6,624 nt of DNA, from assembly GCA_050175155.1 (NCBI GenBank), contig JBFXJF010000059.1, forward strand, positions 1-6,624, read 5' to 3'. Position 1 is the stretch's first letter. Every line of letters begins with the position of its first letter. The notes under the pieces are model-generated. The model was not told where the DNA came from. It ran no database searches and was given only the letters and a program-made list of their open reading frames with translations. This DNA comes from JBFXJF01 sp050175155 (lineage in GTDB: Bacteria; Bacillota; Bacilli; Tepidibacillales; Tepidibacillaceae). Below are positions 1-5,000 of this stretch, one piece after another. Both the position numbers and the translations under genes were made by a program.

Positions 1-1222
1 CTGCCTTTTTAGCAAGAGCAACATCAGCTACTGTTTCATAAATTAAAGCATTGTCTTGATCTGTTCTTAAAAATTGTTCTCTTCTACCACCACTTCCCAT
101 AGTAAGCCAACAAAACTTTACAGGTGGTGGACCAAATTCAGAGGACATTTTTTCAATAGATAAATCAATTACTTGTCGCGTTACTCTATCATAGAATTCG
201 GTTATAATATCAAGTATTTCAGGAATAGGCGCTTTTTCCATCATTAAACCGTTAAGGACTTGCTCTATCTCTTGTCCGACAAGTGCTAAATCACTTAATT
301 TGGACTGAGTTTCAAGTCTATCTATAACACTTATAACTCCACTATTTCTTGATCTAATCAAATCACGAATTGTGATTATTCCTATCGGAGTATTATCCTC
401 AGTAACAATAGCATGTTTGACTTTTTCTTTTGTCATAGCAAGAAGTATTTGATAATAAAAGCTATCAGGACTCAGACAAAGAGGATCCTTAGTAGATATT
501 TCTGACGCATAATGATTATCAGGGGATAAATTTTTAGCAATAACTTTTTCAACTAAGTCCTTCTCTGTAATTGAACCACAAACATTACCATCATTATTAA
601 CGATTACGATACTACTGACATGATTAGTACTCATTTTCTTAGCCACTTGATTAATTTTATCTGTGGGAGAACAAGTAATGACAGGGGAATTCATTAACTC
701 ACTAGCGCGCTTTTGAGCCCCTTGATTTTCATATGTAATTAAACCCTTCATTATACCTTGTTCCGTAGGTATTTTATTTATAAGATTATAAAAGTGATCT
801 GCTACCATCATATTAAAAAGATTAGCAAAGGTACCATTGGTTTCAATTAAGAACTCAATATCTTTGCTTTTTATTAATAGACAATCTAATTCTGTAAGAC
901 ATTTTACGGTAGCAACATAGGATTTATTTGAAAGAACAACAGTTTCCCCAAAGAAACTACTGCGATTTCGATAGTCTAAAACAAAACTTTCCCCTTTATT
1001 ATTTTTTACTGAGATTTCTGCTAATCCAGAAACTACAATAAATAGTATTTTTTTTGATTCATCACCTTGTCGAAAAATATAACTATCAACGGGAAAAACC
1101 TTACGTTCAATTTTTGGAACTAATTGATCCAAGACTTCAAGTGAAAGATAAGAAAATGGCTGAATTTCTTGTAATATACTAGAATAATTAATTGATTTCG
1201 GATCATTTTTGTCTTTAGTCAA
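1..1222 (-). CDS. cNMP-binding / CBS pair / DUF294 nucleotidyltransferase-like protein (C-terminus beyond window)
   Basis: Only the first 407 residues lie in the window; the rest runs off the left edge. The start is TTG at 1222-1220, seven bases after a run of six G (1230-1235); no ATG lies near it. Domains in order: a cyclic-nucleotide-binding-like domain (about 20-135, with FFGETVVL at 90-97), two CBS domains (about 172-228 and 240-292), then the DUF294 nucleotidyltransferase-like domain, with MGSGGRREQ near 375-383 and TDQDN at 387-391. These are the G-S and D-x-D-type signatures of GlnD-related nucleotidyltransferases. It is probably a cytosolic regulator sensing adenine nucleotides through CBS and possibly modifying a partner protein; target and activity are unproven for this family. 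In the cNMP domain the usual Arg before the A-T-V strand is Tyr102, so canonical cAMP binding is doubtful. It lies 37 bp after the 138-residue membrane protein, probably co-transcribed. As I recall, such proteins often neighbour acetate-type symporters in other bacteria. The domain call is firm; the role is inferred. Confidence 0.9.
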   Translation of the reverse strand, partial: MTKDKNDPKSINYSSILQEIQPFSYLSLEVLDQLVPKIERKVFPVDSYIFRQGDESKKILFIVVSGLAEISVKNNKGESFVLDYRNRSSFFGETVVLSNKSYVATVKCLTELDCLLIKSKDIEFLIETNGTFANLFNMMVADHFYNLINKIPTEQGIMKGLITYENQGAQKRASELMNSPVITCSPTDKINQVAKKMSTNHVSSIVIVNNDGNVCGSITEKDLVEKVIAKNLSPDNHYASEISTKDPLCLSPDSFYYQILLAMTKEKVKHAIVTEDNTPIGIITIRDLIRSRNSGVISVIDRLETQSKLSDLALVGQEIEQVLNGLMMEKAPIPEILDIITEFYDRVTRQVIDLSIEKMSSEFGPPPVKFCWLTMGSGGRREQFLRTDQDNALIYETVADVALAKKA

Positions 1223-1259
1223 AATATAACCCCCCTAAAAAATATTACATAATAGTATA

Positions 1260-1676
1260 TTATTCTGTACGTATAAAATGTCCTGAACCTAACCAACTAG
1301 AAAGCGCAAATATTAAATAAATTGCTTGTGAAGCTTCACTTCCTTGTAAAAGAAGTTGAAGACCTATTCCTAGTCCTAATGCAGGAGTCACAAGTAAAAA
1401 AGTTCTAAGAATTCTTTCAAAACCTTTTTTGGGAGGAATTGGCCAGAGTTTTGAGAAAACAACACCCAGTGCCATTCCTAAAAAAACTACAATAACAATT
1501 TGTATAAGTGCTTTCCAATCTGGAAAAGGCCAATCAAAAAAGAAATAACCTATAAGATAAAATAACTCTAAAACAAGGGCGATTCCTAAGGCTTTTTTAA
1601 CAACTCTTAAATCCAAGTATGGTAATAGTAAGTATAATGCAATTGTAAGACCTCCAAAAATATATACCGTAATCAT
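1260..1676 (-). CDS. Uncharacterised 138-residue integral membrane protein
   Basis: I do not recognise a family. The protein is almost wholly hydrophobic, with four or five likely membrane helices at about residues 3-22, 28-47, 57-78, 90-111 and 116-131. Short polar links carry charged residues (DLRVVKK at 22-28, PPKKGFER at 81-88). There is no cleavable signal peptide and no catalytic motif. The ATG at 1676-1674 is well supported by AAGGGGG at 1684-1690, seven bases upstream. It follows the symporter after a 111-bp gap that holds a hairpin terminator, and lies 37 bp before the CBS/DUF294 gene, with no convincing promoter of its own. It is therefore probably expressed by read-through from the transporter operon and together with the DUF294 gene. 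It may be an accessory to the transporter or a membrane anchor for the DUF294 protein, but that rests on position only. Confidence 0.8.
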   Translation of the reverse strand: MITVYIFGGLTIALYLLLPYLDLRVVKKALGIALVLELFYLIGYFFFDWPFPDWKALIQIVIVVFLGMALGVVFSKLWPIPPKKGFERILRTFLLVTPALGLGIGLQLLLQGSEASQAIYLIFALSSWLGSGHFIRTE

Positions 1677-1683
1677 ATAATTA

Positions 1684-1690
1684 CCCCCTT
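1684..1690 (-). promoter_or_regulatory. Ribosome binding site of the 138-residue membrane protein
   Basis: The minus strand reads AAGGGGG, seven bases before the ATG at 1676. Several genes here use a G-run Shine-Dalgarno of this kind, also seen before the TTG start at 1222 and before the exonuclease and kinase. It fixes the start. Confidence 0.7.
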
Positions 1691-1712
1691 ATTTTATTGA
1701 AAAAAATGGATA

Positions 1713-1748
1713 AAAAAATACTAGTCGGGAAGAATGTTTTCTTCCCGA
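1713..1748 (-). terminator. Hairpin terminator after the symporter, with offset T tract
   Basis: A perfect 10-bp inverted repeat (TCGGGAAGAA at 1725-1734 against 1739-1748) with a 4-base loop lies 39 bp past the symporter stop. On the minus-strand transcript the stem is followed by CTAGTA and then seven T (positions 1718-1712). The T run starts six bases after the stem, further than in a classic intrinsic terminator, so termination may be partial and let some transcripts reach the two downstream genes. It could also be a 3' stability hairpin. Confidence 0.7.
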
Positions 1749-1787
1749 TAAGTATATCATAATTAGATAGAATTATTGTTACTATTA

Positions 1788-3473
1788 TTAGTTACTACTA
1801 ACTTCTAGTTCTCTAGGTATACGAATATTTTCTACTAATTCTTGAATTTCCTTTGGTGGAGGTGCTGTAACTCTAGAAACAATAAGAGCTACTGCAAAGT
1901 TTATAATCATACCTATTGTTCCTACTCCTTGAGCATTAATTCCAAAGAAACTATCAAGCATTGGTTCAGCAGTACCTAGAATTTGTACAGAACGTATTAA
2001 CGCAATCATTATTACTGTAAAGGTTAATCCTGTTACCATTCCGGCAACTGCTCCCTCTTTATTCATCCGTTTATCGAATATACCTAAGAATATACCTGGG
2101 AACAGACTCGAGGCGGCTAATCCAAAGGCAATGGCAACAACTTCAGCCACAAATCCCGGCGGATTAATACCAAAATATCCTGCTATAATAATTGAAACAA
2201 CAATCATTCCCCGCGCTACTCTTAACCTTTCTCTCTCAGTAGCATTAGTTTTAAAGATACGATAATAAATATCATGTGAAACTGCACTTGACATGGCAAG
2301 AATAAGTCCTGCTGCTGTAGATAATGCTGCTGCTAAACCTCCTGCAGCTACTAATGCAATTACAAATGGAGCTAAATCTGCTACTTCAGGTGTAGAAAGA
2401 ACGATAATATCTTTATCAATTTTAACTTCGTTAGTACCGTCATTAGCGAATTTAAGCATTCCATCGCCATCTTTATCATCTAGAACAAGTAATCCAGTAG
2501 TTTCCCACTTTGCTACCCATTCTACTTGTCGCACTTCATCAATAGGTTTATCATTAAGGCTATCAATCAAATTATATTTAGCAAAAACACCGATTGCTGG
2601 AGCAGTTGTATAAAGTAGAGCGATAAATACTAGCGCCCAAACTCCAGACCAACGTGCTGCACGAACACTTTTTGCTGTATAAAAACGTGTGATTACATGA
2701 GGTAATCCTGCAGTACCACACATCAAAGCTGCTACTATCATAAATACATTAAGCTTTGATAAATCTGTAAATGGTGCCATATACTCTGTTAATCCTAAAT
2801 CAACTTGAATTAGGGACAAGCGTTCTGCAATATCAGAGAAAGTTAAAGCAAGTTGAGGTACTGGATTTCCAGTTAACTTATTAGCAATAGCAATTGCTGG
2901 AATTAAATATGCAATTATAAGTACACTATATTGAGCAACTTGAGTCCAAGTAATACCTTTCATACCACCTAAGATTGCGAATGCACCAACAATTACAACC
3001 CCTATGATAACTCCTAAAACTATATCTACTTGCAGATATCTACTAAATACAATACCTACACCACGCATTTGTCCAGCAACATAAGTTATAGATATAATAA
3101 TAGTTGCTACTGCAGCAACTGCACGAGCAGTATTAGAATAATAGCGATCACCTATAAAATCTGGTACAGTATATCTTCCGAATTTACGTAGGTATGGAGC
3201 AAGAAGCATAGTAAGTAATACGTATCCACCAGTCCAACCCATTAAGTATATTGTTCCATCATAACCAAGGAACGAAATAAGTCCGGCCATTGATATAAAT
3301 GATGCTGCAGACATCCAGTCGGCTGCGATTGCTGCACCGTTTGCAACGGCAGGTATATTATTACCGGCTACATAGAAATTTTTAGTATCTACTGCTCTAG
3401 CTCTCCAGCCGATATAAATATATAATGAAAATGTAAATACAATGAAAATTATCGTTAAGACTTCTACACTCAT
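1788..3473 (-). CDS. Sodium:solute symporter large subunit, VC_2705 subfamily (ActP-like)
   Basis: A 561-residue member of the SSS (sodium:solute symporter) family, with 12-13 likely membrane helices, that would use the sodium gradient to import a small solute. The VC_2705 subfamily is related to the acetate permease ActP, so acetate, propionate or pyruvate are reasonable guesses, but the substrate is not shown. Visible family features: FYVAGNNIPAVANGAAIAAD at 33-52 (helix 2 region), GGMKGITWTQVAQ near 169-181, GTAGLPHVITRFYTA at 253-267, and AALSTAAGL at 382-390, where the Ser-Thr pair fits the usual Na+ site. A polar loop at about 300-365 carries DKDGDG (333-338), an EF-hand-like calcium loop. 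The ATG at 3473-3471 lies three bases after the DUF4212 stop; its GGAGGT (3481-3486) is inside the end of that gene, so the two are translationally coupled and probably form one complex. The length is normal and the gene looks intact. Confidence 0.93.
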   Translation of the reverse strand: MSVEVLTIIFIVFTFSLYIYIGWRARAVDTKNFYVAGNNIPAVANGAAIAADWMSAASFISMAGLISFLGYDGTIYLMGWTGGYVLLTMLLAPYLRKFGRYTVPDFIGDRYYSNTARAVAAVATIIISITYVAGQMRGVGIVFSRYLQVDIVLGVIIGVVIVGAFAILGGMKGITWTQVAQYSVLIIAYLIPAIAIANKLTGNPVPQLALTFSDIAERLSLIQVDLGLTEYMAPFTDLSKLNVFMIVAALMCGTAGLPHVITRFYTAKSVRAARWSGVWALVFIALLYTTAPAIGVFAKYNLIDSLNDKPIDEVRQVEWVAKWETTGLLVLDDKDGDGMLKFANDGTNEVKIDKDIIVLSTPEVADLAPFVIALVAAGGLAAALSTAAGLILAMSSAVSHDIYYRIFKTNATERERLRVARGMIVVSIIIAGYFGINPPGFVAEVVAIAFGLAASSLFPGIFLGIFDKRMNKEGAVAGMVTGLTFTVIMIALIRSVQILGTAEPMLDSFFGINAQGVGTIGMIINFAVALIVSRVTAPPPKEIQELVENIRIPRELEVSSN

Positions 3474-3476
3474 ACC

Positions 3477-3764
3477 TTATACCTCCTTTTTGTCCGTCAA
3501 TTTGATTTCCTCAACGTCATATTCTTTGTCCAAACGGTCCATGCGCCATGCATAAATTAATAGTAAAATAATAAAAGTATAGATTGAACCTTGCTGTGCG
3601 AACCAGAATGAAAGAGTAACACCAAAGAATTGTACATTGCTTAAAACATCCCCTAAAAGAATTGCAAAACCATATGAAACCAATGCCCAGAAAAATAATA
3701 GAATGCTAATTAGGGTGACATTTTTCTTCCAATACTCTTTAGACCTGTCTGACCTTTCAGTCAT
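3477..3764 (-). CDS. DUF4212 small subunit of the sodium:solute symporter
   Basis: A 95-residue membrane protein with two helices (about 17-38 and 48-72) and the DUF4212 signature: an N-terminal YWKKN (11-15), then WFAQQGSIYTFIILLLIYAW (54-73), followed by a charged tail beginning RMDRLDKEYDV (74-84). Members of this family are encoded directly before VC_2705-type symporters and are thought to be their small subunit, comparable in position to the DUF485 protein beside ActP. The start is ATG at 3764-3762, because GGAGGT (3771-3776) sits six bases upstream and the family-like sequence begins there. The frame stays open 53 codons further upstream, but that part is Tyr/Cys/Phe-rich non-coding-like sequence lying over the promoter region. 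It is the first gene of the transporter operon. Confidence 0.93.
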   Translation of the reverse strand: MTERSDRSKEYWKKNVTLISILLFFWALVSYGFAILLGDVLSNVQFFGVTLSFWFAQQGSIYTFIILLLIYAWRMDRLDKEYDVEEIKLTDKKEV

Positions 3765-3770
3765 AAGAAC

Positions 3771-3776
3771 ACCTCC
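3771..3776 (-). promoter_or_regulatory. Ribosome binding site that sets the DUF4212 start
   Basis: The minus strand reads GGAGGT six bases before the ATG at 3764, the strongest Shine-Dalgarno in the window. It rules out an upstream start at 3923 in the same open frame. Confidence 0.85.
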
Positions 3777-3825
3777 GTTAGTTTTTTTTAAAAAAATAAA
3801 TGCATATAAAGATTTATATATTACT

Positions 3826-3855
3826 ATATTAAAACAACATACCGTATATAAACAA
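3826..3855 (-). promoter_or_regulatory. Candidate promoter of the symporter operon
   Basis: On the minus strand, TTGTTT (3855-3850) and TAATAT (3831-3826) are spaced by 18 bp, downstream of the direct repeats at 3867-3899. Both hexamers are poor matches to the sigma-A consensus, as expected of an activator-dependent promoter. The region is so AT-rich that other -10 choices exist (TATAGT at 3828-3823, TATATA at 3850-3845). Treat the exact position as uncertain; that a promoter lies in 3765-3998 is much safer, since a terminator closes the gene upstream. Confidence 0.35.
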
Positions 3856-3866
3856 TTAAATATGTG

Positions 3867-3899
3867 GTAATGGTAATATTTCAAATCTAAATGGTATTT
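3867..3899. repeat. Direct repeat, 21-bp period: candidate LytTR-type operator before the symporter operon
   Basis: AATGGTA occurs at 3869-3875 and again at 3890-3896, exactly 21 bp apart. Read as 12-mers against TAAATGGTNATT, the copy at 3888-3899 matches 10 of 11 defined bases and the copy at 3867-3878 matches 8 of 11. On the transcribed-gene strand they read ACCATTTA and ACCATTAC with a 13-base spacer. The first fits the BtsR site ACC(G/A)CT(C/T)A at 7 of 8 as I recall that motif. The same repeat at the same period recurs at 4845-4877. Function is inferred from motif and spacing. Confidence 0.5.
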
Positions 3900-3902
3900 A
3901 AA

Positions 3903-3924
3903 GTTGTCTAAACAGTTTAACAAC
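3903..3924. promoter_or_regulatory. Imperfect 22-bp palindrome upstream of the direct repeats
   Basis: Arms GTTGT (3903-3907) and ACAAC (3920-3924) enclose TAAAC-A-GTTTA (3909-3919), with one unpaired C at 3908. The right half contains TTAACAA, the half-site of the clostridial Rex (NADH-sensing repressor) operator. The left half is broken by one inserted base, making the whole too long by two. It may be an operator for a second regulator or chance in AT-rich DNA. Confidence 0.3.
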
Positions 3925-3998
3925 GAAGATAATAAATTAAATATTCTGAAAATTAATGCTTAATGTTAAATAGAACCATTCGCTGGTATTTTAAAAAC

Positions 3999-4032
3999 AA
4001 AAAAAATAAACCCATATGGGTTTATTTTTTTT
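3999..4032 (-). terminator. Strong palindromic terminator of the exonuclease gene
   Basis: A perfect 34-bp palindrome centred between 4015 and 4016: a GC core CCC-ATAT-GGG (4011-4020) flanked by AAATAAA/TTTATTT and A/T runs. On the minus-strand transcript it forms a stem with a four-base ATAT loop, ending in a run of U. It overlaps the exonuclease stop codon (4033-4031). Being symmetrical it could stop transcription from either side, but no plus-strand gene enters from the left. It isolates the symporter operon from the exonuclease transcript. Confidence 0.88.
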
Positions 4033-4762
4033 ATATACTAATTTGCGGTAATGGGGACGCAAAAAATTGGCGATCACGTGTGAAATTAAATAAATCTTCG
4101 AGTGTATAAACACCCCTTTTGGCTAATTCCTTAATACTAATTTCAAAAATTTTAGCGGCCATTATAGAATCACCTAGTGCATTATGTCTGTTATTGGTTG
4201 ATATTCCTAATGAGCTGCATATTTCTTCTAAAGAACAATTTGTAAAATGAGGATAGAGGGAAGTTATTATCTCCCTAGTATCGATATTTTTATATTTGAT
4301 TTTTGAACCACATTCATGAGATAAACACTGATTTATAAATGAGATATCAAAATTTATAATATGTCCAACTAATATACTATCTCCAACCCATGTAAAAAAA
4401 TCGGGAAGAATTTCTATTAATGAAGGCTTATTTATAACCATTTGCTCGTCTATCCCTGTTAATTTTGTAATAACTTTTGGGATATTTCTATTAGGGTTTA
4501 TTAACTCGTAAAAAGTATTATTCTCATTTACTTTCCCTTGTTCTAATATTACTGCACCTAATGAAAGCACTTTATCTCCGATATGGGGTTTGAAACCAGT
4601 AGTTTCGACATCGATTGCTGCAAATCGAATATTATTTAAAGATTTGTTAGTATCTATGTTAGACGGTATTTTAACAATATTTTTAAATTTCTCTTGATCT
4701 GAAGTTAGATGAATATTAGTAGAATATTTTTTATTACTAAAAATACTTGCAAGAATATTCAT
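4031..4762 (-). CDS. Stand-alone DnaQ-family DEDDh 3'-5' exonuclease
   Basis: A 243-residue protein with the RNase T/DnaQ exonuclease fold: Exo I AAIDVETTG (48-56, Asp51 and Glu53), Exo II LVGHIINFDISF (131-142, Asp139) and Exo III RHNALGD (192-198, His193 and Asp198). All DEDDh metal and catalytic residues are present, so it should be active on DNA or RNA 3' ends. The Exo domain spans about 46-210; the first 45 residues are a polar lead with no recognised domain and the last 30 a short tail. It is not part of PolC or DinG; no polymerase or helicase domain is attached. I chose the ATG at 4762 because a TATAAT at 4810-4805 puts the transcript start near 4798, below the GTG at 4804, and a G-run lies upstream. 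ATG at 4798 would be leaderless. Being beside a transporter and sensor is odd for a proofreading-type nuclease; I recall DnaQ-like genes near VC_2705 symporters elsewhere, which needs checking. Confidence 0.88.
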   Translation of the reverse strand: MNILASIFSNKKYSTNIHLTSDQEKFKNIVKIPSNIDTNKSLNNIRFAAIDVETTGFKPHIGDKVLSLGAVILEQGKVNENNTFYELINPNRNIPKVITKLTGIDEQMVINKPSLIEILPDFFTWVGDSILVGHIINFDISFINQCLSHECGSKIKYKNIDTREIITSLYPHFTNCSLEEICSSLGISTNNRHNALGDSIMAAKIFEISIKELAKRGVYTLEDLFNFTRDRQFFASPLPQISI

Positions 4763-4774
4763 TACAATCACAAT

Positions 4775-4781
4775 CCCCCTT
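4775..4781 (-). promoter_or_regulatory. G-run ribosome binding site of the exonuclease
   Basis: The minus strand reads AAGGGGG here, 12 bases before the ATG at 4762. The spacing is longer than for the other genes (seven to eight). The in-frame GTG at 4771 is only three bases away, and ATT at 4768 would fit by distance but is a rare start. The start codon is therefore less sure than the gene. Confidence 0.45.
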
Positions 4782-4804
4782 ACTTTATGAGCTTTCATAT
4801 TCAC

Positions 4805-4833
4805 ATTATATTGTAATTTCTAATAAACAAACA
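4805..4833 (-). promoter_or_regulatory. Candidate exonuclease promoter
   Basis: The minus strand has a perfect TATAAT (4810-4805). With a 17-bp spacer the -35 position is TGTTTG (4833-4828), a poor match; a TTGTTT (4830-4825) sits only 14 bp away. A good -10 with a weak -35, and a direct repeat ending 12 bp further upstream, suggest an activated promoter. The 5' leader to the ATG at 4762 would be about 36 bases. Confidence 0.5.
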
Positions 4834-4844
4834 TTCTTTTAATG

Positions 4845-4877
4845 TAAATGGTCATTTTTTGACCTTAAAGGGTTATT
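4845..4877. repeat. Direct repeat, 21-bp period: second candidate LytTR-type operator, in the divergent region
   Basis: TAAATGGTCATT (4845-4856) and TAAAGGGTTATT (4866-4877) are identical at 10 of 12 positions and exactly 21 bp apart. The motif and period are those of the repeat at 3867-3899, and the orientation on the plus strand is the same. On the minus strand the copies contain ACCATTTA and ACCCTTTA. The 9-mer AATGGTNAT matches the published LytTR consensus, as I recall it, at 6 of 8 defined positions. It lies between the -10 of the exonuclease (35 bp away) and that of the kinase (about 50 bp away), so either or both could be controlled. A small inverted repeat, GGTCA/TGACC (4850-4864), overlaps it. 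Confidence 0.5.
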
Positions 4878-4927
4878 ATTTATTGTCAATAGCATATGAA
4901 TTTTTGTAGGATTTTAAATGTTGTTAA

Positions 4928-4936
4928 TGATATAAT
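4928..4936 (+). promoter_or_regulatory. Extended -10 promoter of the two-component system
   Basis: TGATATAAT at 4928-4936 is a perfect TG-N-TATAAT extended -10. No good -35 is found 16-18 bp upstream, which extended -10 promoters tolerate. Transcription would start near 4943, giving a leader of about 58 bases that contains the inverted repeat at 4952-4982. Confidence 0.6.
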
Positions 4937-4951
4937 TAATTTATTAAGTTA

Positions 4952-4982
4952 ATATGCAATATTATTACCTGTTATTGCATAT
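4952..4982 (+). promoter_or_regulatory. 10-bp inverted repeat in the kinase 5' leader
   Basis: ATATGCAATA (4952-4961) is the exact reverse complement of TATTGCATAT (4973-4982), with an 11-base loop. It lies between the predicted transcript start and the G-run ribosome binding site (4986), which begins three bases past the stem. It could be a dyad operator for a repressor or an RNA hairpin affecting translation initiation. There is no U run, so it is not a terminator. Confidence 0.45.
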
Positions 4983-4985
4983 ATT

Positions 4986-4992
4986 GGGGGAG
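4986..4992 (+). promoter_or_regulatory. Ribosome binding site of the sensor kinase
   Basis: GGGGGAG here is eight bases before the ATG at 5001 and five before an adjacent in-frame TTG at 4998. The ATG is preferred for codon and spacing; the difference is one residue. Confidence 0.7.
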
Positions 4993-5000
4993 AAATATTG

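Noticed and set aside
2293..2613. Plus-strand open frame of about 106 codons
   Set aside because: It is wholly antisense to the well-supported symporter gene, is Ser/Ala/Thr-rich shadow sequence, and shows no ribosome binding site or family.
3782..3796. T8-A7 self-complementary tract in the symporter leader
   Set aside because: Simple AT tract without a GC stem; could bend DNA but is not a terminator, and such tracts are common at this base composition.
3637..3870. Plus-strand open frame of about 77 codons
   Set aside because: It is antisense to the start of DUF4212 and its promoter; no domain or initiation signal.
3865..3876. Tandem hexamer TGGTAA-TGGTAA
   Set aside because: It overlaps the proximal operator copy and gives a second register six bases away; too short to count as a separate repeat.
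3765..3923. 53-codon N-terminal extension of the DUF4212 gene
   Set aside because: GGAGGT sits six bases before the internal ATG at 3764, family similarity starts there, and the extension is low-complexity Tyr/Phe/Cys sequence covering the promoter and operator region.
3974..3991. Another TGGTATTT (3984-3991) and ACCA/TGGT dyad near the terminator
   Set aside because: It resembles the direct-repeat unit, but it has no partner 21 bp away and its distance from the other copies is not a multiple of 21.
4763..4804. GTG start at 4804 for the exonuclease
   Set aside because: It lies directly next to a perfect TATAAT (4805-4810) and upstream of the transcript start that this implies. The ATG at 4762, after a G-run, is more likely, though its spacing is long.
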